22,690 nucleotides of DNA from NCBI GenBank assembly GCA_945787595.1, contig CALZJV010000021.1:9213-31902 (forward strand), written 5' to 3'. The DNA is from an uncultured Desulfobacterales bacterium (GTDB lineage Bacteria > Desulfobacterota > Desulfobacteria > Desulfobacterales > JAFDCJ01). Under the pieces are notes generated by a model. It saw nothing but the letters and a program-made list of their open reading frames with translations, was not told where the DNA came from and ran no database searches. The translations under genes and the position numbers were made by a program. Shown here in pieces: positions 1-6,555 of the stretch (positions are counted from its first letter, which is position 1; each line of letters begins with the position of its first letter).

Positions 1-741
1 GGGCCTGTCTATATGGATTGCCGTGGTATCTCGCAAGATGATTACGAATATATGATGCTCTGGTTCGAGCATGAAGGTTTCAGCGCGCTTACAAACCATC
101 TGCATGCAAGGGGCATCGATCTCAGAAAAAACCCAATTGAATGGGCCACCTACGGGATGCGCGGCAGTTGCGGCAGTATTTGGCAGGACGTCAACGGTCG
201 GACCTCCATGGAAGGCCTATACGTCGCCGGCGATGAAACCACACGGAGCATTTCACCGGCGGCGACATTCGGTTGGATTGCCGGAAAGCAAGCGGCTAAA
301 TGGGCCGGGAATGTGGAAGCCGAAAACGGCAAAAAGGCCAAGGAATTGGTCGATGAGAAGAAGCGCTTCATAACTGAAATCGGACGCCGCGAAGAAGGGC
401 CGGACTGGAAAGAAGTTAACATCGCCTTGCAACAGATTATGAGCGAATATGCCGGGTCCATCCGGTCGGAAACCTTGCTGGAGGCCGGTCATAGTCACTT
501 GCGCCGATTGAAACAGGAGGCACGCGCCACCGTGGTAGCCAGGAATCCGCATGAGTTAGCGCGGACGTTAGAGGTGTTGAACCTGTTGGATCTGGGCGAG
601 CTTGTCTGTGTCGCGGCCAAAGAAAGAAAAGAAACAAGGGGGCAGCATAACCGCACGGATTATCCTTATACAAATCCGGTATTGGATAAATATCTGATTG
701 TTAAACATGTTGATGGCCGGCCGGTTACGGAATGGCGCTAA
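1..741 (+). CDS. AprA/FrdA-like FAD flavoprotein, C-terminal part (5' end outside window)
   Basis: The reading frame is open from base 1 with no start, so about 247 C-terminal residues are present and the FAD-binding N-terminus lies outside the window. The visible part opens with GPVYMDC, which corresponds to the GPIYMD stretch of adenylylsulfate reductase alpha (AprA). It continues through a GLYVAGDE motif, typical of the FAD-contacting end of the succinate dehydrogenase/fumarate reductase flavoprotein family, and a helical C-terminal domain. An ETRGQHNRTDYP element near the end matches the family's R-x-x-x-x-R-x-D-x-P signature. It is followed by a dicluster ferredoxin gene, as aprA is usually linked to aprB. 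The family oxidises or reduces organic acids or APS in the cytoplasm. A true APS reductase is unlikely, because the GSHSGCCG segment of AprA reads YGMRGSCG here. The substrate is unknown. Confidence 0.85.
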   Translation, partial: GPVYMDCRGISQDDYEYMMLWFEHEGFSALTNHLHARGIDLRKNPIEWATYGMRGSCGSIWQDVNGRTSMEGLYVAGDETTRSISPAATFGWIAGKQAAKWAGNVEAENGKKAKELVDEKKRFITEIGRREEGPDWKEVNIALQQIMSEYAGSIRSETLLEAGHSHLRRLKQEARATVVARNPHELARTLEVLNLLDLGELVCVAAKERKETRGQHNRTDYPYTNPVLDKYLIVKHVDGRPVTEWR

Positions 742-828
742 CAAAGCCTTAACGTTGCCTATCTTTGATATAACTGCCGTTGCAGATATTCTTGACACAG
801 TTGCCTTTACTGTGCCGACGCTGGTCGC

Positions 829-975
829 TCGATGCTTGTTACTCGATGCTGGATACTGGATAGTGGTTTCTGGAGACCAGATGTATCGATTTAACATCCG
901 GTGGAATTCAAATTTTCCCAGAATCGAGCATCAAGAGACCAGCATCCAGGCTCGAGTATCCAGAATCGAGGATCG
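829..975. repeat. Imperfect inverted pair of degenerate CTGGATNCTGGAT/CTCGAT tandem units
   Basis: The left arm (about 829-866) is built from short units such as ctcgatgctggatactgg. The right arm (about 921-975) carries the reverse complements, including ccagcatccaggctcgag and tatccagaatcgag. The arms could fold into a long imperfect hairpin with a loop of about 50 bases. This element takes up much of the 323-base gap between the flavoprotein and the ferredoxin gene. No gene is seen in the gap. It resembles in design, but not in sequence, the elements near 4506 and 5408. Confidence 0.6.
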
Positions 976-1064
976 CCTAATGATACCAAGGGATTTCGGC
1001 GAGACAGTATTGTTTGAGTGTGATATCCAACGCAACTAAAGGGAAAATCCAGGAGTCTTTGAAT

Positions 1065-1280
1065 ATGCCACCCGTTATTGACAAAAAAAAATGCAGCCAA
1101 TGCGGCCAGTGTGCCGACATATGCTCGGAGGATGTGTTCTTTGGCTCCGAGAAAAAAAAGACACCGTTTGTAGCATATCCGAAAGAATGCTGGCACTGCA
1201 ATGCATGCGTGCTGGCCTGCCCCGTGGATGGGGCTATCCGGTTAAGGATCCCGCTACCCATGATGGTGTGTTATAAATAA
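1065..1280 (+). CDS. AprB-like dicluster 4Fe-4S ferredoxin
   Basis: This 71-residue protein has two 4Fe-4S motifs: Cys10, 13, 16, 20 (CSQCGQCADIC) and Cys42, 45, 48, 52 (CWHCNACVLACP). The second motif, preceded by Pro-Lys-Glu, closely resembles the CWECYSCVKMCP segment of AprB, the electron-transfer subunit of APS reductase. It probably relays electrons to or from the upstream flavoprotein in the cytoplasm. The chosen ATG is preceded by AGGAG with 9 bases spacing. A longer in-frame start at 1014 lacks such a site and would add a non-homologous leader. The C-terminal tail ends in IPLPMMV, a motif that recurs as FPLNMLV at the end of the GltD fusion protein near 10060, which suggests a shared docking tail. 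It is separated from its partner by a 323-base repeat-bearing gap. Confidence 0.85.
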   Translation: MPPVIDKKKCSQCGQCADICSEDVFFGSEKKKTPFVAYPKECWHCNACVLACPVDGAIRLRIPLPMMVCYK

Positions 1281-1345
1281 CTCACCGTCTACAGGTAGTC
1301 ATTGCAATCGAAAACATTTTAACAACTAAAAAGAAGGAGGCCAAG

Positions 1346-2323
1346 ATGAAAAGATATTTAATTGTTTTGTCGGTGGTGGTTTTTATTTTAACAGGATTCC
1401 TTTTCGGCATTATTGCGCCGGCTCAGGCTGAGGACTATCCCAGCAAGGACATTCGATTGATTATCGGCGGCAAACCGGGAGGAGGATTTGACACATACGC
1501 CCGGGCGATTGGGCGCTACATGAAGAAATACCTGCCCGAAGGTGTGAATCTGATTGTGGAAAACAGACCCGGGGCCGGGCACAAGATTGCCATCACGATG
1601 GTTTATAATTCAGAGCCGGACGGCTACACCATTGGAATGCCAATGATGCCGGGGCTGTATTTCCCGCAGATGTTTGAGCAGCAAAAGTATGACATGACAA
1701 AAGTCACCTGGCTGGTCACGATTCTCAAGGATCCGAGGGTTCTTGCCATTGCACCCAACTCAAAGTTCAAAACCCTCAAGGATCTGCAACAGGCTGAATC
1801 GGTAAGGGTTCCCATCGTTGGTTTTTCGAGTGAAACCGGCGTCCTTCTCGCCAACGAGAAACTGGGTATCAATGCCAAGTACATCAGTGGTCACAAAAAC
1901 AGTAAAGAATCCGTGCTGGCGGCTTTGCGAGGTGACGGCGATGCCGTGGGCTTCACCTTCGGGTCTTTAAGGAAATTTTTTCTGAAGAAACAACTGATTC
2001 CCGTTGCGGTCCTTGGATCTGAAAAAAGGATCCCCCAGATACCGGATGTGCCGACTCTGGCGGAACTTGGTCAACCCGAATTGAATCAAATGCTGGGGAC
2101 TTATCGTGTTTTGGCTGGTCCGCCCAATTTGCCCCCGGATCGTGCGAAGTACCTGAGAGACAGTATCTGGAAGACCCTCAACGATGCTGAATTTGTGGCG
2201 TGGTCAAAGAAAGCCAAAAGGCCGGTCGAAGCGGTAAACGGTGAGGACACGCAAAAGACGTTGAATCAGGTAATGGGAGAGTATGTCAACTATAAAGATG
2301 TGCTTAAAAAATACGTAAAATAA
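1346..2323 (+). CDS. Tripartite tricarboxylate transporter substrate-binding protein (TctC/Bug family)
   Basis: This is a 325-residue periplasmic receptor of normal length for the TctC/Bug family. It starts with a signal peptide (KR, a hydrophobic core, cleavage predicted after APAQA near residue 28). Family hallmarks are visible: the KPGGGFDTYAR loop after the first strand, VENRPGAG near residue 75, and PDGYTIG near residue 92, which line the carboxylate-binding cleft. The ATG follows a strong GAAGGAGG. It is the first gene of a complete TTT set, followed by the large TctA and small TctB membrane subunits. The ligand is presumably a di- or tricarboxylate or an aromatic acid. Bug proteins are too promiscuous in sequence for a specific prediction. 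Confidence 0.92.
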   Translation: MKRYLIVLSVVVFILTGFLFGIIAPAQAEDYPSKDIRLIIGGKPGGGFDTYARAIGRYMKKYLPEGVNLIVENRPGAGHKIAITMVYNSEPDGYTIGMPMMPGLYFPQMFEQQKYDMTKVTWLVTILKDPRVLAIAPNSKFKTLKDLQQAESVRVPIVGFSSETGVLLANEKLGINAKYISGHKNSKESVLAALRGDGDAVGFTFGSLRKFFLKKQLIPVAVLGSEKRIPQIPDVPTLAELGQPELNQMLGTYRVLAGPPNLPPDRAKYLRDSIWKTLNDAEFVAWSKKAKRPVEAVNGEDTQKTLNQVMGEYVNYKDVLKKYVK

Positions 2324-2383
2324 CATTTAAAAAGAGTCCCATCACCATTCAAACGCTTTGCCTGCTAGTATCAGGAGATTGGA

Positions 2384-3883
2384 ATGTTCGATCTGGATGT
2401 TTTTGGGGAAACACTCAAAATCATGTTGAACCTGCGCGGAATCCTTATCCTGCTCTCGGGAACCGTCATCGGGATGATATTCGGCGCTATACCGGGATTG
2501 AGCGGTGTTACGGCCATGGTCGTTTTGATTCCGATGACATTTGGCATGGATCCGGTGACAGCGATGTTGCTGCTTGGCGCTGCCTACGGTGCCGCCACAT
2601 ACGGCGGCGCCGTTCCGGCCATATTGATCAACACACCGGGTGAGCCGCCCAACGCGGCCACGGTTCTGGACGGCTTTCCCATGTCTCAACAGGGAAAATC
2701 AGGCATCGCCCTTGGCGCTGCAGCAACCGCTTCCACCCTAGGGGGATTTATCGGTCTCATCGTCACGTTCTGCTTTATTCCGCTGCTGGCCAAGTTTGTC
2801 ATGGCTTTTTCCTATCCTGAATTTTTCATGATGACATTTTTCGGATTGTCCATTATCGCCGTTTTAGGGGAAGGGACCCTTTTAAAAGGGCTGGCAGCGG
2901 GAGGTTTCGGCATACTGCTTTCCTGCGTAGGGTACGATCCGATGACTTCTGAATTGAGGTATACCTTCGGGATTGAATATCTCTGGGACGGCATTGAGGT
3001 GGTGCCGGCTCTCTTCGGACTGCTGGCCATCGGGGAAGTTATGGATCTGCTGGTGAAGAAAAAGCCAATTGCCGAGCACGAGCTCGTTAACTCAAAAGGC
3101 ACAGGAGTATGGACCGGTGTGATGGCGACCTTGAAACAACCCTTTTTGATCATTCGTTGCAGCGGGATTGGGACTATTATTGGCGCCATACCGGGGGTCG
3201 GGGGCACCGTGGCCGGATTTATTTCCTATATGCACGCCAAACAGACGTGCCGCAATAATGAGAACTTTGGAAATGGAGATGTGCGCGGCGTTATGGCCGC
3301 CGAGGCATCCAACGATGCCAAAGAAGGCGGCGCCTTGTTGCCCACTTTGGCATTCGGCATTCCGGGAAGCGCCGGCATGGCCGTATTTTTGGGAGCATTG
3401 ACCTTGCACGGTATCGATACGGGTCAGGATATTTTCGTAGTCAACCTGGACGTGGTCTATATGCTGCTCATCTCCATGCTGGGATGTCATATCGTAGCCG
3501 CCATGATCGGTCTTTCGCTGGCCGATAAGATGGCCTTGCTAACGAAGATCAGACCTGTGCTTTTTGCACCTATTTTATTTTTGGTCTGCCTGATCGGCTC
3601 CTTTGCGCTTCGCAACAGTATTGGCGATGTCATTGTCACCCTGCTTTTCGGGCTTCTGGGATACGAAATGCGAAAGTTCGGCTTTTCGCGCATCGCTCTC
3701 ATTCTGGGGTTGCTGCTAGGCAATATGGCCGAGATATCATTTCGCCAGACCCTGATGACCGAGGCCAGGATCATGGGCTTCTTTACCCGCCCAATTTCAG
3801 TAATCCTTTTTATTCTTATTCTGGTTTCAGTCATTTTACCTTTTGTTCAGTCCTACCGGCGGAGAAAAATAAATGAAAAATGA
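2384..3883 (+). CDS. tctA: Tripartite tricarboxylate transporter large permease, TctA family
   Basis: This 499-residue polytopic membrane protein has the full TctA domain. The N-terminal half has GAIPGLSGVTAM and the conserved YGGAVPAILINTPGEP region. The second half repeats the fold with GAIPGVGGTVAGFISY followed by the conserved EASNDAKEGGALLPTLAFGIPGS segment. These two glycine/proline-rich motifs form the paired substrate and cation pathway in this family. AGGAG lies 6 bases before the ATG. The gene ends 11 bases inside the next gene (tctB-like), so the two membrane subunits are translationally linked. Length and motifs indicate an intact secondary transporter that works with the upstream periplasmic receptor. 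Confidence 0.94.
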   Translation: MFDLDVFGETLKIMLNLRGILILLSGTVIGMIFGAIPGLSGVTAMVVLIPMTFGMDPVTAMLLLGAAYGAATYGGAVPAILINTPGEPPNAATVLDGFPMSQQGKSGIALGAAATASTLGGFIGLIVTFCFIPLLAKFVMAFSYPEFFMMTFFGLSIIAVLGEGTLLKGLAAGGFGILLSCVGYDPMTSELRYTFGIEYLWDGIEVVPALFGLLAIGEVMDLLVKKKPIAEHELVNSKGTGVWTGVMATLKQPFLIIRCSGIGTIIGAIPGVGGTVAGFISYMHAKQTCRNNENFGNGDVRGVMAAEASNDAKEGGALLPTLAFGIPGSAGMAVFLGALTLHGIDTGQDIFVVNLDVVYMLLISMLGCHIVAAMIGLSLADKMALLTKIRPVLFAPILFLVCLIGSFALRNSIGDVIVTLLFGLLGYEMRKFGFSRIALILGLLLGNMAEISFRQTLMTEARIMGFFTRPISVILFILILVSVILPFVQSYRRRKINEK

Positions 3884-4340
3884 AGAGAAAATTTTCATGA
3901 TATTTCTTCTGTTCATTATGCTTCTGATGGTTTTTTTCAGTTTTAAATACAGCGGCGGATCAAAAATACTTCCCTTGATCAGTGGTGTTTTTTCGGCGCT
4001 AATCATGGGTTTCATGGTGATCATGTCGTTTTCTTCCAAAATTACCTCCTGGTATCAAAAATTTGAGAAGAAATCCGTTTTGTCCGAAAGGACGATGAAG
4101 GGAGATGAGAAAAAAAGAGAGATTTCCGTTATTGCCTGGTTTTCAGGATGTACGGTGGTGATCTACTTTCTTGGTTTTTTAGTCGGTATCCCGCTATTCC
4201 TTTTTTTGTTTTTAAAATTGTGGGCAAAGGAAAGCTGGCTGCTATCGGTGGTTTTAGCGACGGCTGTTTTAGTGGTCGTCTATTTTACATTCGTTTATAT
4301 ATTGAGAGTTCCTTTACACAGGGGAATGCTATTAACCTGA
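3873..4340 (+). CDS. Tripartite tricarboxylate transporter small membrane subunit, TctB family
   Basis: This 155-residue protein has four hydrophobic segments (about residues 7-24, 30-50, 88-107 and 115-146) separated by a charged cytoplasmic stretch rich in Lys and Glu, the usual TctB layout. Sequence conservation in this family is weak. The call rests mainly on topology, size and position directly after tctA, which it overlaps by 11 bases in a different frame. A GGAG lies 8 bases before the ATG, inside the end of tctA. TctB is required with TctA for transport, but its exact role is poorly known. No signal peptide cleavage site is expected. Confidence 0.8.
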   Translation: MKNEEKIFMIFLLFIMLLMVFFSFKYSGGSKILPLISGVFSALIMGFMVIMSFSSKITSWYQKFEKKSVLSERTMKGDEKKREISVIAWFSGCTVVIYFLGFLVGIPLFLFLFLKLWAKESWLLSVVLATAVLVVVYFTFVYILRVPLHRGMLLT

Positions 4341-4505
4341 GGAGACCGGGGGTTTGACCAAGGTGGTCGCCACATGAATCATCGACTGGATCATTTAAAC
4401 TCAGGTCATGGACAATTCGTCTCACTATATCCCAACCCGGATAAACTGGAAAAGTGGCCCCTGCGCGGCAGACCGGGCGCTGGCTATTTAGTAACGCAAA
4501 GCATA

Positions 4506-4586
4506 GATGTCAGGTGTCAGGTTTCGGGTGTCAGGAAGGCGATTCGCTAAATCCTAAATCCTGAAACCTGAACACTGAAACCCTAA
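4506..4586. repeat. Imperfect inverted pair of TGTCAGG/TTTCAGG-type quasi-repeats
   Basis: The left arm (about 4506-4537) consists of runs like gtcaggtgtcaggtttcgg. The right arm (about 4551-4586) carries cctgaaacctgaacactg and related units. Reverse-complemented, the right arm reads as the same TTTCAGG/GTTCAGG theme, so the region can fold into a short-looped imperfect hairpin. It sits in the 300-base gap between the TctB-like gene and the first aldolase gene. The rest of that gap (4341-4505) shows no gene. Confidence 0.6.
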
Positions 4587-4591
4587 GTTTT

Positions 4592-4607
4592 TGACAACAT
4601 GTTGTCA
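4592..4607. promoter_or_regulatory. Perfect 16-bp palindrome, candidate operator
   Basis: TGACAACATGTTGTCA is a perfect palindrome located 33 bases before the aldolase start codon. It overlaps a TTGACA hexamer (4591-4596) that could act as a -35 element, although no good -10 is visible 17 bases further on. Size and symmetry suit a dimeric repressor such as a GntR- or LysR-type regulator. No such regulator is encoded in the window. Confidence 0.45.
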
Positions 4608-4617
4608 GAAAAAATGG

Positions 4618-4635
4618 CCTTAGGGCCTAAGGGAG
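4618..4635 (+). promoter_or_regulatory. SD-sequestering hairpin before the aldolase
   Basis: CCTTAGG-G-CCTAAGG is a perfect 7-bp inverted repeat with a one-base centre. Its 3' arm runs into the GGGAG ribosome-binding site (4631-4635) of the ATG at 4641. Folding in RNA with such a tight centre would require opening the innermost pairs. If it forms, it would hide part of the Shine-Dalgarno sequence. The in-frame ATG at 4599 lies upstream of it and is the less likely start. Confidence 0.35.
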
Positions 4636-4640
4636 AAAAA

Positions 4641-5402
4641 ATGTCGGAAACAAACAAACCCAACACCGAACAGTTAAAAGCAACGCTGGCATTGGCGTGC
4701 CGAATCCTGGGGACCGAAGGACACGATGACTTGAATTTGGGCCATTTGAGTGTCAGAGCTCAGGAGCAATCTGATTTAATGTATATGAAAGGGCGGGGGC
4801 TATGCCTGAGTGAAATCCATGCCGAAGATCTGGTGGCCATCGATTTTGATTACAAGAAGGTGGCCGGCCAGCGTGACGCCCATGGGGAGTTGCCTATACA
4901 CATCGAAATATACAGAAAAAGGCCGGATGTTCATTGTGTCGTGCACACGCATCCGCTTTACGCGACGGCATTTTCCGCCACAGGACAAACCCTGAAGCCC
5001 GTGAACAATGAGGGCGTGCTGTTCGCAAAGCCTTTGCCGTACTTTGACAGGGTGACCGACCTCGTAGTGACTCCGGAGTTGGGTGAGGCCCTTGCAGATA
5101 AGCTTGGGGATGAAAAAGCAATTATCATGAAGAACCACGGTATCGTGGTTGTCGGAGAAAGCATCGAGCAGGCGACCGTCAGGGCCTTTTTATTGGAAAA
5201 GGCTGTCAAAACCCTGTTTGTTGCCAAGGTATTTGGCGAGCCGAACTGGACGGACGACGCCGAGGCGGAACGAAAAGCAAAGCGAATATTTACCGAACCA
5301 AAAACAAAAGCCATGTGGCAGGCCCTTGTGAGGCAGCTGGAGTTCAGAGAAGCGCCACTGAGGATTCTCAAGCTTCTGGAAGAACAGATGGCTAAAAGCT
5401 AA
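4641..5402 (+). CDS. Class II aldolase/adducin family protein
   Basis: This protein of about 253 residues has the class II (zinc) aldolase/adducin fold seen in L-fuculose-phosphate and ribulose-phosphate enzymes. The metal site is intact: Glu in HGELPIHIEIY, the HTH pair in VVHTHPLYAT, and the third His in KNHGIVVVG. The family cleaves or decarboxylates hydroxy- or keto-acid and sugar-phosphate substrates through a Zn-enediolate. The start chosen is the ATG with GGGAG 5 bases upstream. The earlier in-frame ATG at 4599 lies inside a palindrome and has no ribosome site. A second family member is encoded at 10236, with similar N-terminal and metal-site motifs, which suggests both serve related organic-acid pathways next to the transporters. 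The exact substrate cannot be inferred. Confidence 0.85.
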   Translation: MSETNKPNTEQLKATLALACRILGTEGHDDLNLGHLSVRAQEQSDLMYMKGRGLCLSEIHAEDLVAIDFDYKKVAGQRDAHGELPIHIEIYRKRPDVHCVVHTHPLYATAFSATGQTLKPVNNEGVLFAKPLPYFDRVTDLVVTPELGEALADKLGDEKAIIMKNHGIVVVGESIEQATVRAFLLEKAVKTLFVAKVFGEPNWTDDAEAERKAKRIFTEPKTKAMWQALVRQLEFREAPLRILKLLEEQMAKS

Positions 5403-5407
5403 TTACA

Positions 5408-5576
5408 GATATCGTTGATTGGTTGATTAGTTGACTGGTTAAGTGGTTTTAAATATGGATTTATCCCATATTTGCAAAATAATTGGACACTTCAAGTTTC
5501 AACAATCGTAACATTCTGAAATTATGACTATAATTTACCTAATCAACCATTCAACCAGTAAACTATTCAACCAGGT
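5408..5576. repeat. Imperfect inverted pair of TTGATTGG/TTGACTGG quasi-repeats
   Basis: The left arm (about 5408-5446) reads as degenerate units such as ttgattggttgattag and ttgactggtt. The right arm (about 5538-5576) carries cctaatcaaccattcaacc and gtaaactattcaacc, its approximate reverse complement. A loop of about 90 bases separates the arms. The element fills most of the 227-base gap between the aldolase and the EamA transporter gene. Confidence 0.6.
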
Positions 5577-5629
5577 CTGAATTATGATGATGGTACTTTC
5601 ATTCACTTTCTGGATAAAGGTAAAAGAGA

Positions 5630-6502
5630 TTGGCACCAGCGTTTGCCTTAATATCGGCCTTTTTATACAGCGTATCCATGGTAACGGCCCGTATCGGATT
5701 GAAGAACATGGATACATTTTCCGGTGCGTTCATCAGCATGGGGTTTTCGTTTGTCGGCTCCTTGATCCTGTTTATTTTCTTTGTTCCGATCAGCCGGTTC
5801 ACCGGCTGGGGTTTGATATATTTTATCATTGCCGGTTTATCCGGTCCCTGTATCGGCCGGCTTCTGCTGTTTGTCGGAATCAATCGCTTGGGCAGTTCAA
5901 CGGCATCGACGCTTTACTCGATTAAGCCTTTATTCTCGGCAATCGCCGCAGTTCTGATTTTAGGCGAAAGCCTGACAGCCGGAATTGCGGTTGCAACCGT
6001 GATCATGGTTGCCGGACTGGCCATTATCAGCTCCAAAGAAACCGGCAGCCGGATTCAAAGGTCATGGTCGAAAAAAGATCTGATTTTTCCTGTTGCGGCC
6101 GGAGCGGCTTACGGATTCGCACATGTTTTCAGAAAGATCGGATTAAATATAAACCATGATCCCCTGATGGGGGTTGTCGTTCAAAATGTAGCGGCGTTAT
6201 CGTTTTCACTGACACCTGCTCTGTTCAGGAAAAATCGGCATCAGGTCGTGTGGAAAAATCAAACCGCCTGGATTGCCTTCGGATTAAGCGGCATTTTTTC
6301 CGTGCTGGGCCAATTGTCATTGTTTCAGGCGCTTGAGATCGGTAGTGTCATTATTGTATCACCGTTGTCGGCCATCAGTCCGTTGTTCGTTATCGTGATG
6401 GCCGGTATTTTTCTCAAACAACTGGAACGTGTCACCTGGAAGATCACCGTCGGCGCGATTTTTATTGTTATCGGAACGGTTTTGCTGGCTCTTTTTCCTT
6501 AG
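5630..6502 (+). CDS. EamA/DMT-superfamily membrane transporter
   Basis: This 290-residue protein has about ten hydrophobic segments arranged as two homologous halves of about 140 residues, the EamA drug/metabolite transporter layout. The motifs near the ends of the halves fit the family: STASTLYSIKPLFSAIAAVLILGESL in the first and SVIIVSPLSAISPLFVIVMAGIFLKQLE in the second. The only usable start in this frame is TTG, because an in-frame TAA lies 9 bases upstream. An AAAGG 9 bases before the TTG could serve as ribosome site. Members export or import amino acids, nucleosides or small metabolites. Its place directly before the flavoprotein (53-base gap) suggests it handles a substrate or product of module B. 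It is intact in length. Confidence 0.85.
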   Translation: MAPAFALISAFLYSVSMVTARIGLKNMDTFSGAFISMGFSFVGSLILFIFFVPISRFTGWGLIYFIIAGLSGPCIGRLLLFVGINRLGSSTASTLYSIKPLFSAIAAVLILGESLTAGIAVATVIMVAGLAIISSKETGSRIQRSWSKKDLIFPVAAGAAYGFAHVFRKIGLNINHDPLMGVVVQNVAALSFSLTPALFRKNRHQVVWKNQTAWIAFGLSGIFSVLGQLSLFQALEIGSVIIVSPLSAISPLFVIVMAGIFLKQLERVTWKITVGAIFIVIGTVLLALFP

Positions 6503-6555
6503 TTTAGACTGTGGCTGCAACCGATCGATCAAAGATTTAAGTGGAGACATCGATC

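Noticed and set aside
5631..5646. Sigma-54 promoter-like TGGCAC-N5-TTTGC
   Set aside because: The GG to GC spacing is one base too long and it lies inside the start of the EamA gene.
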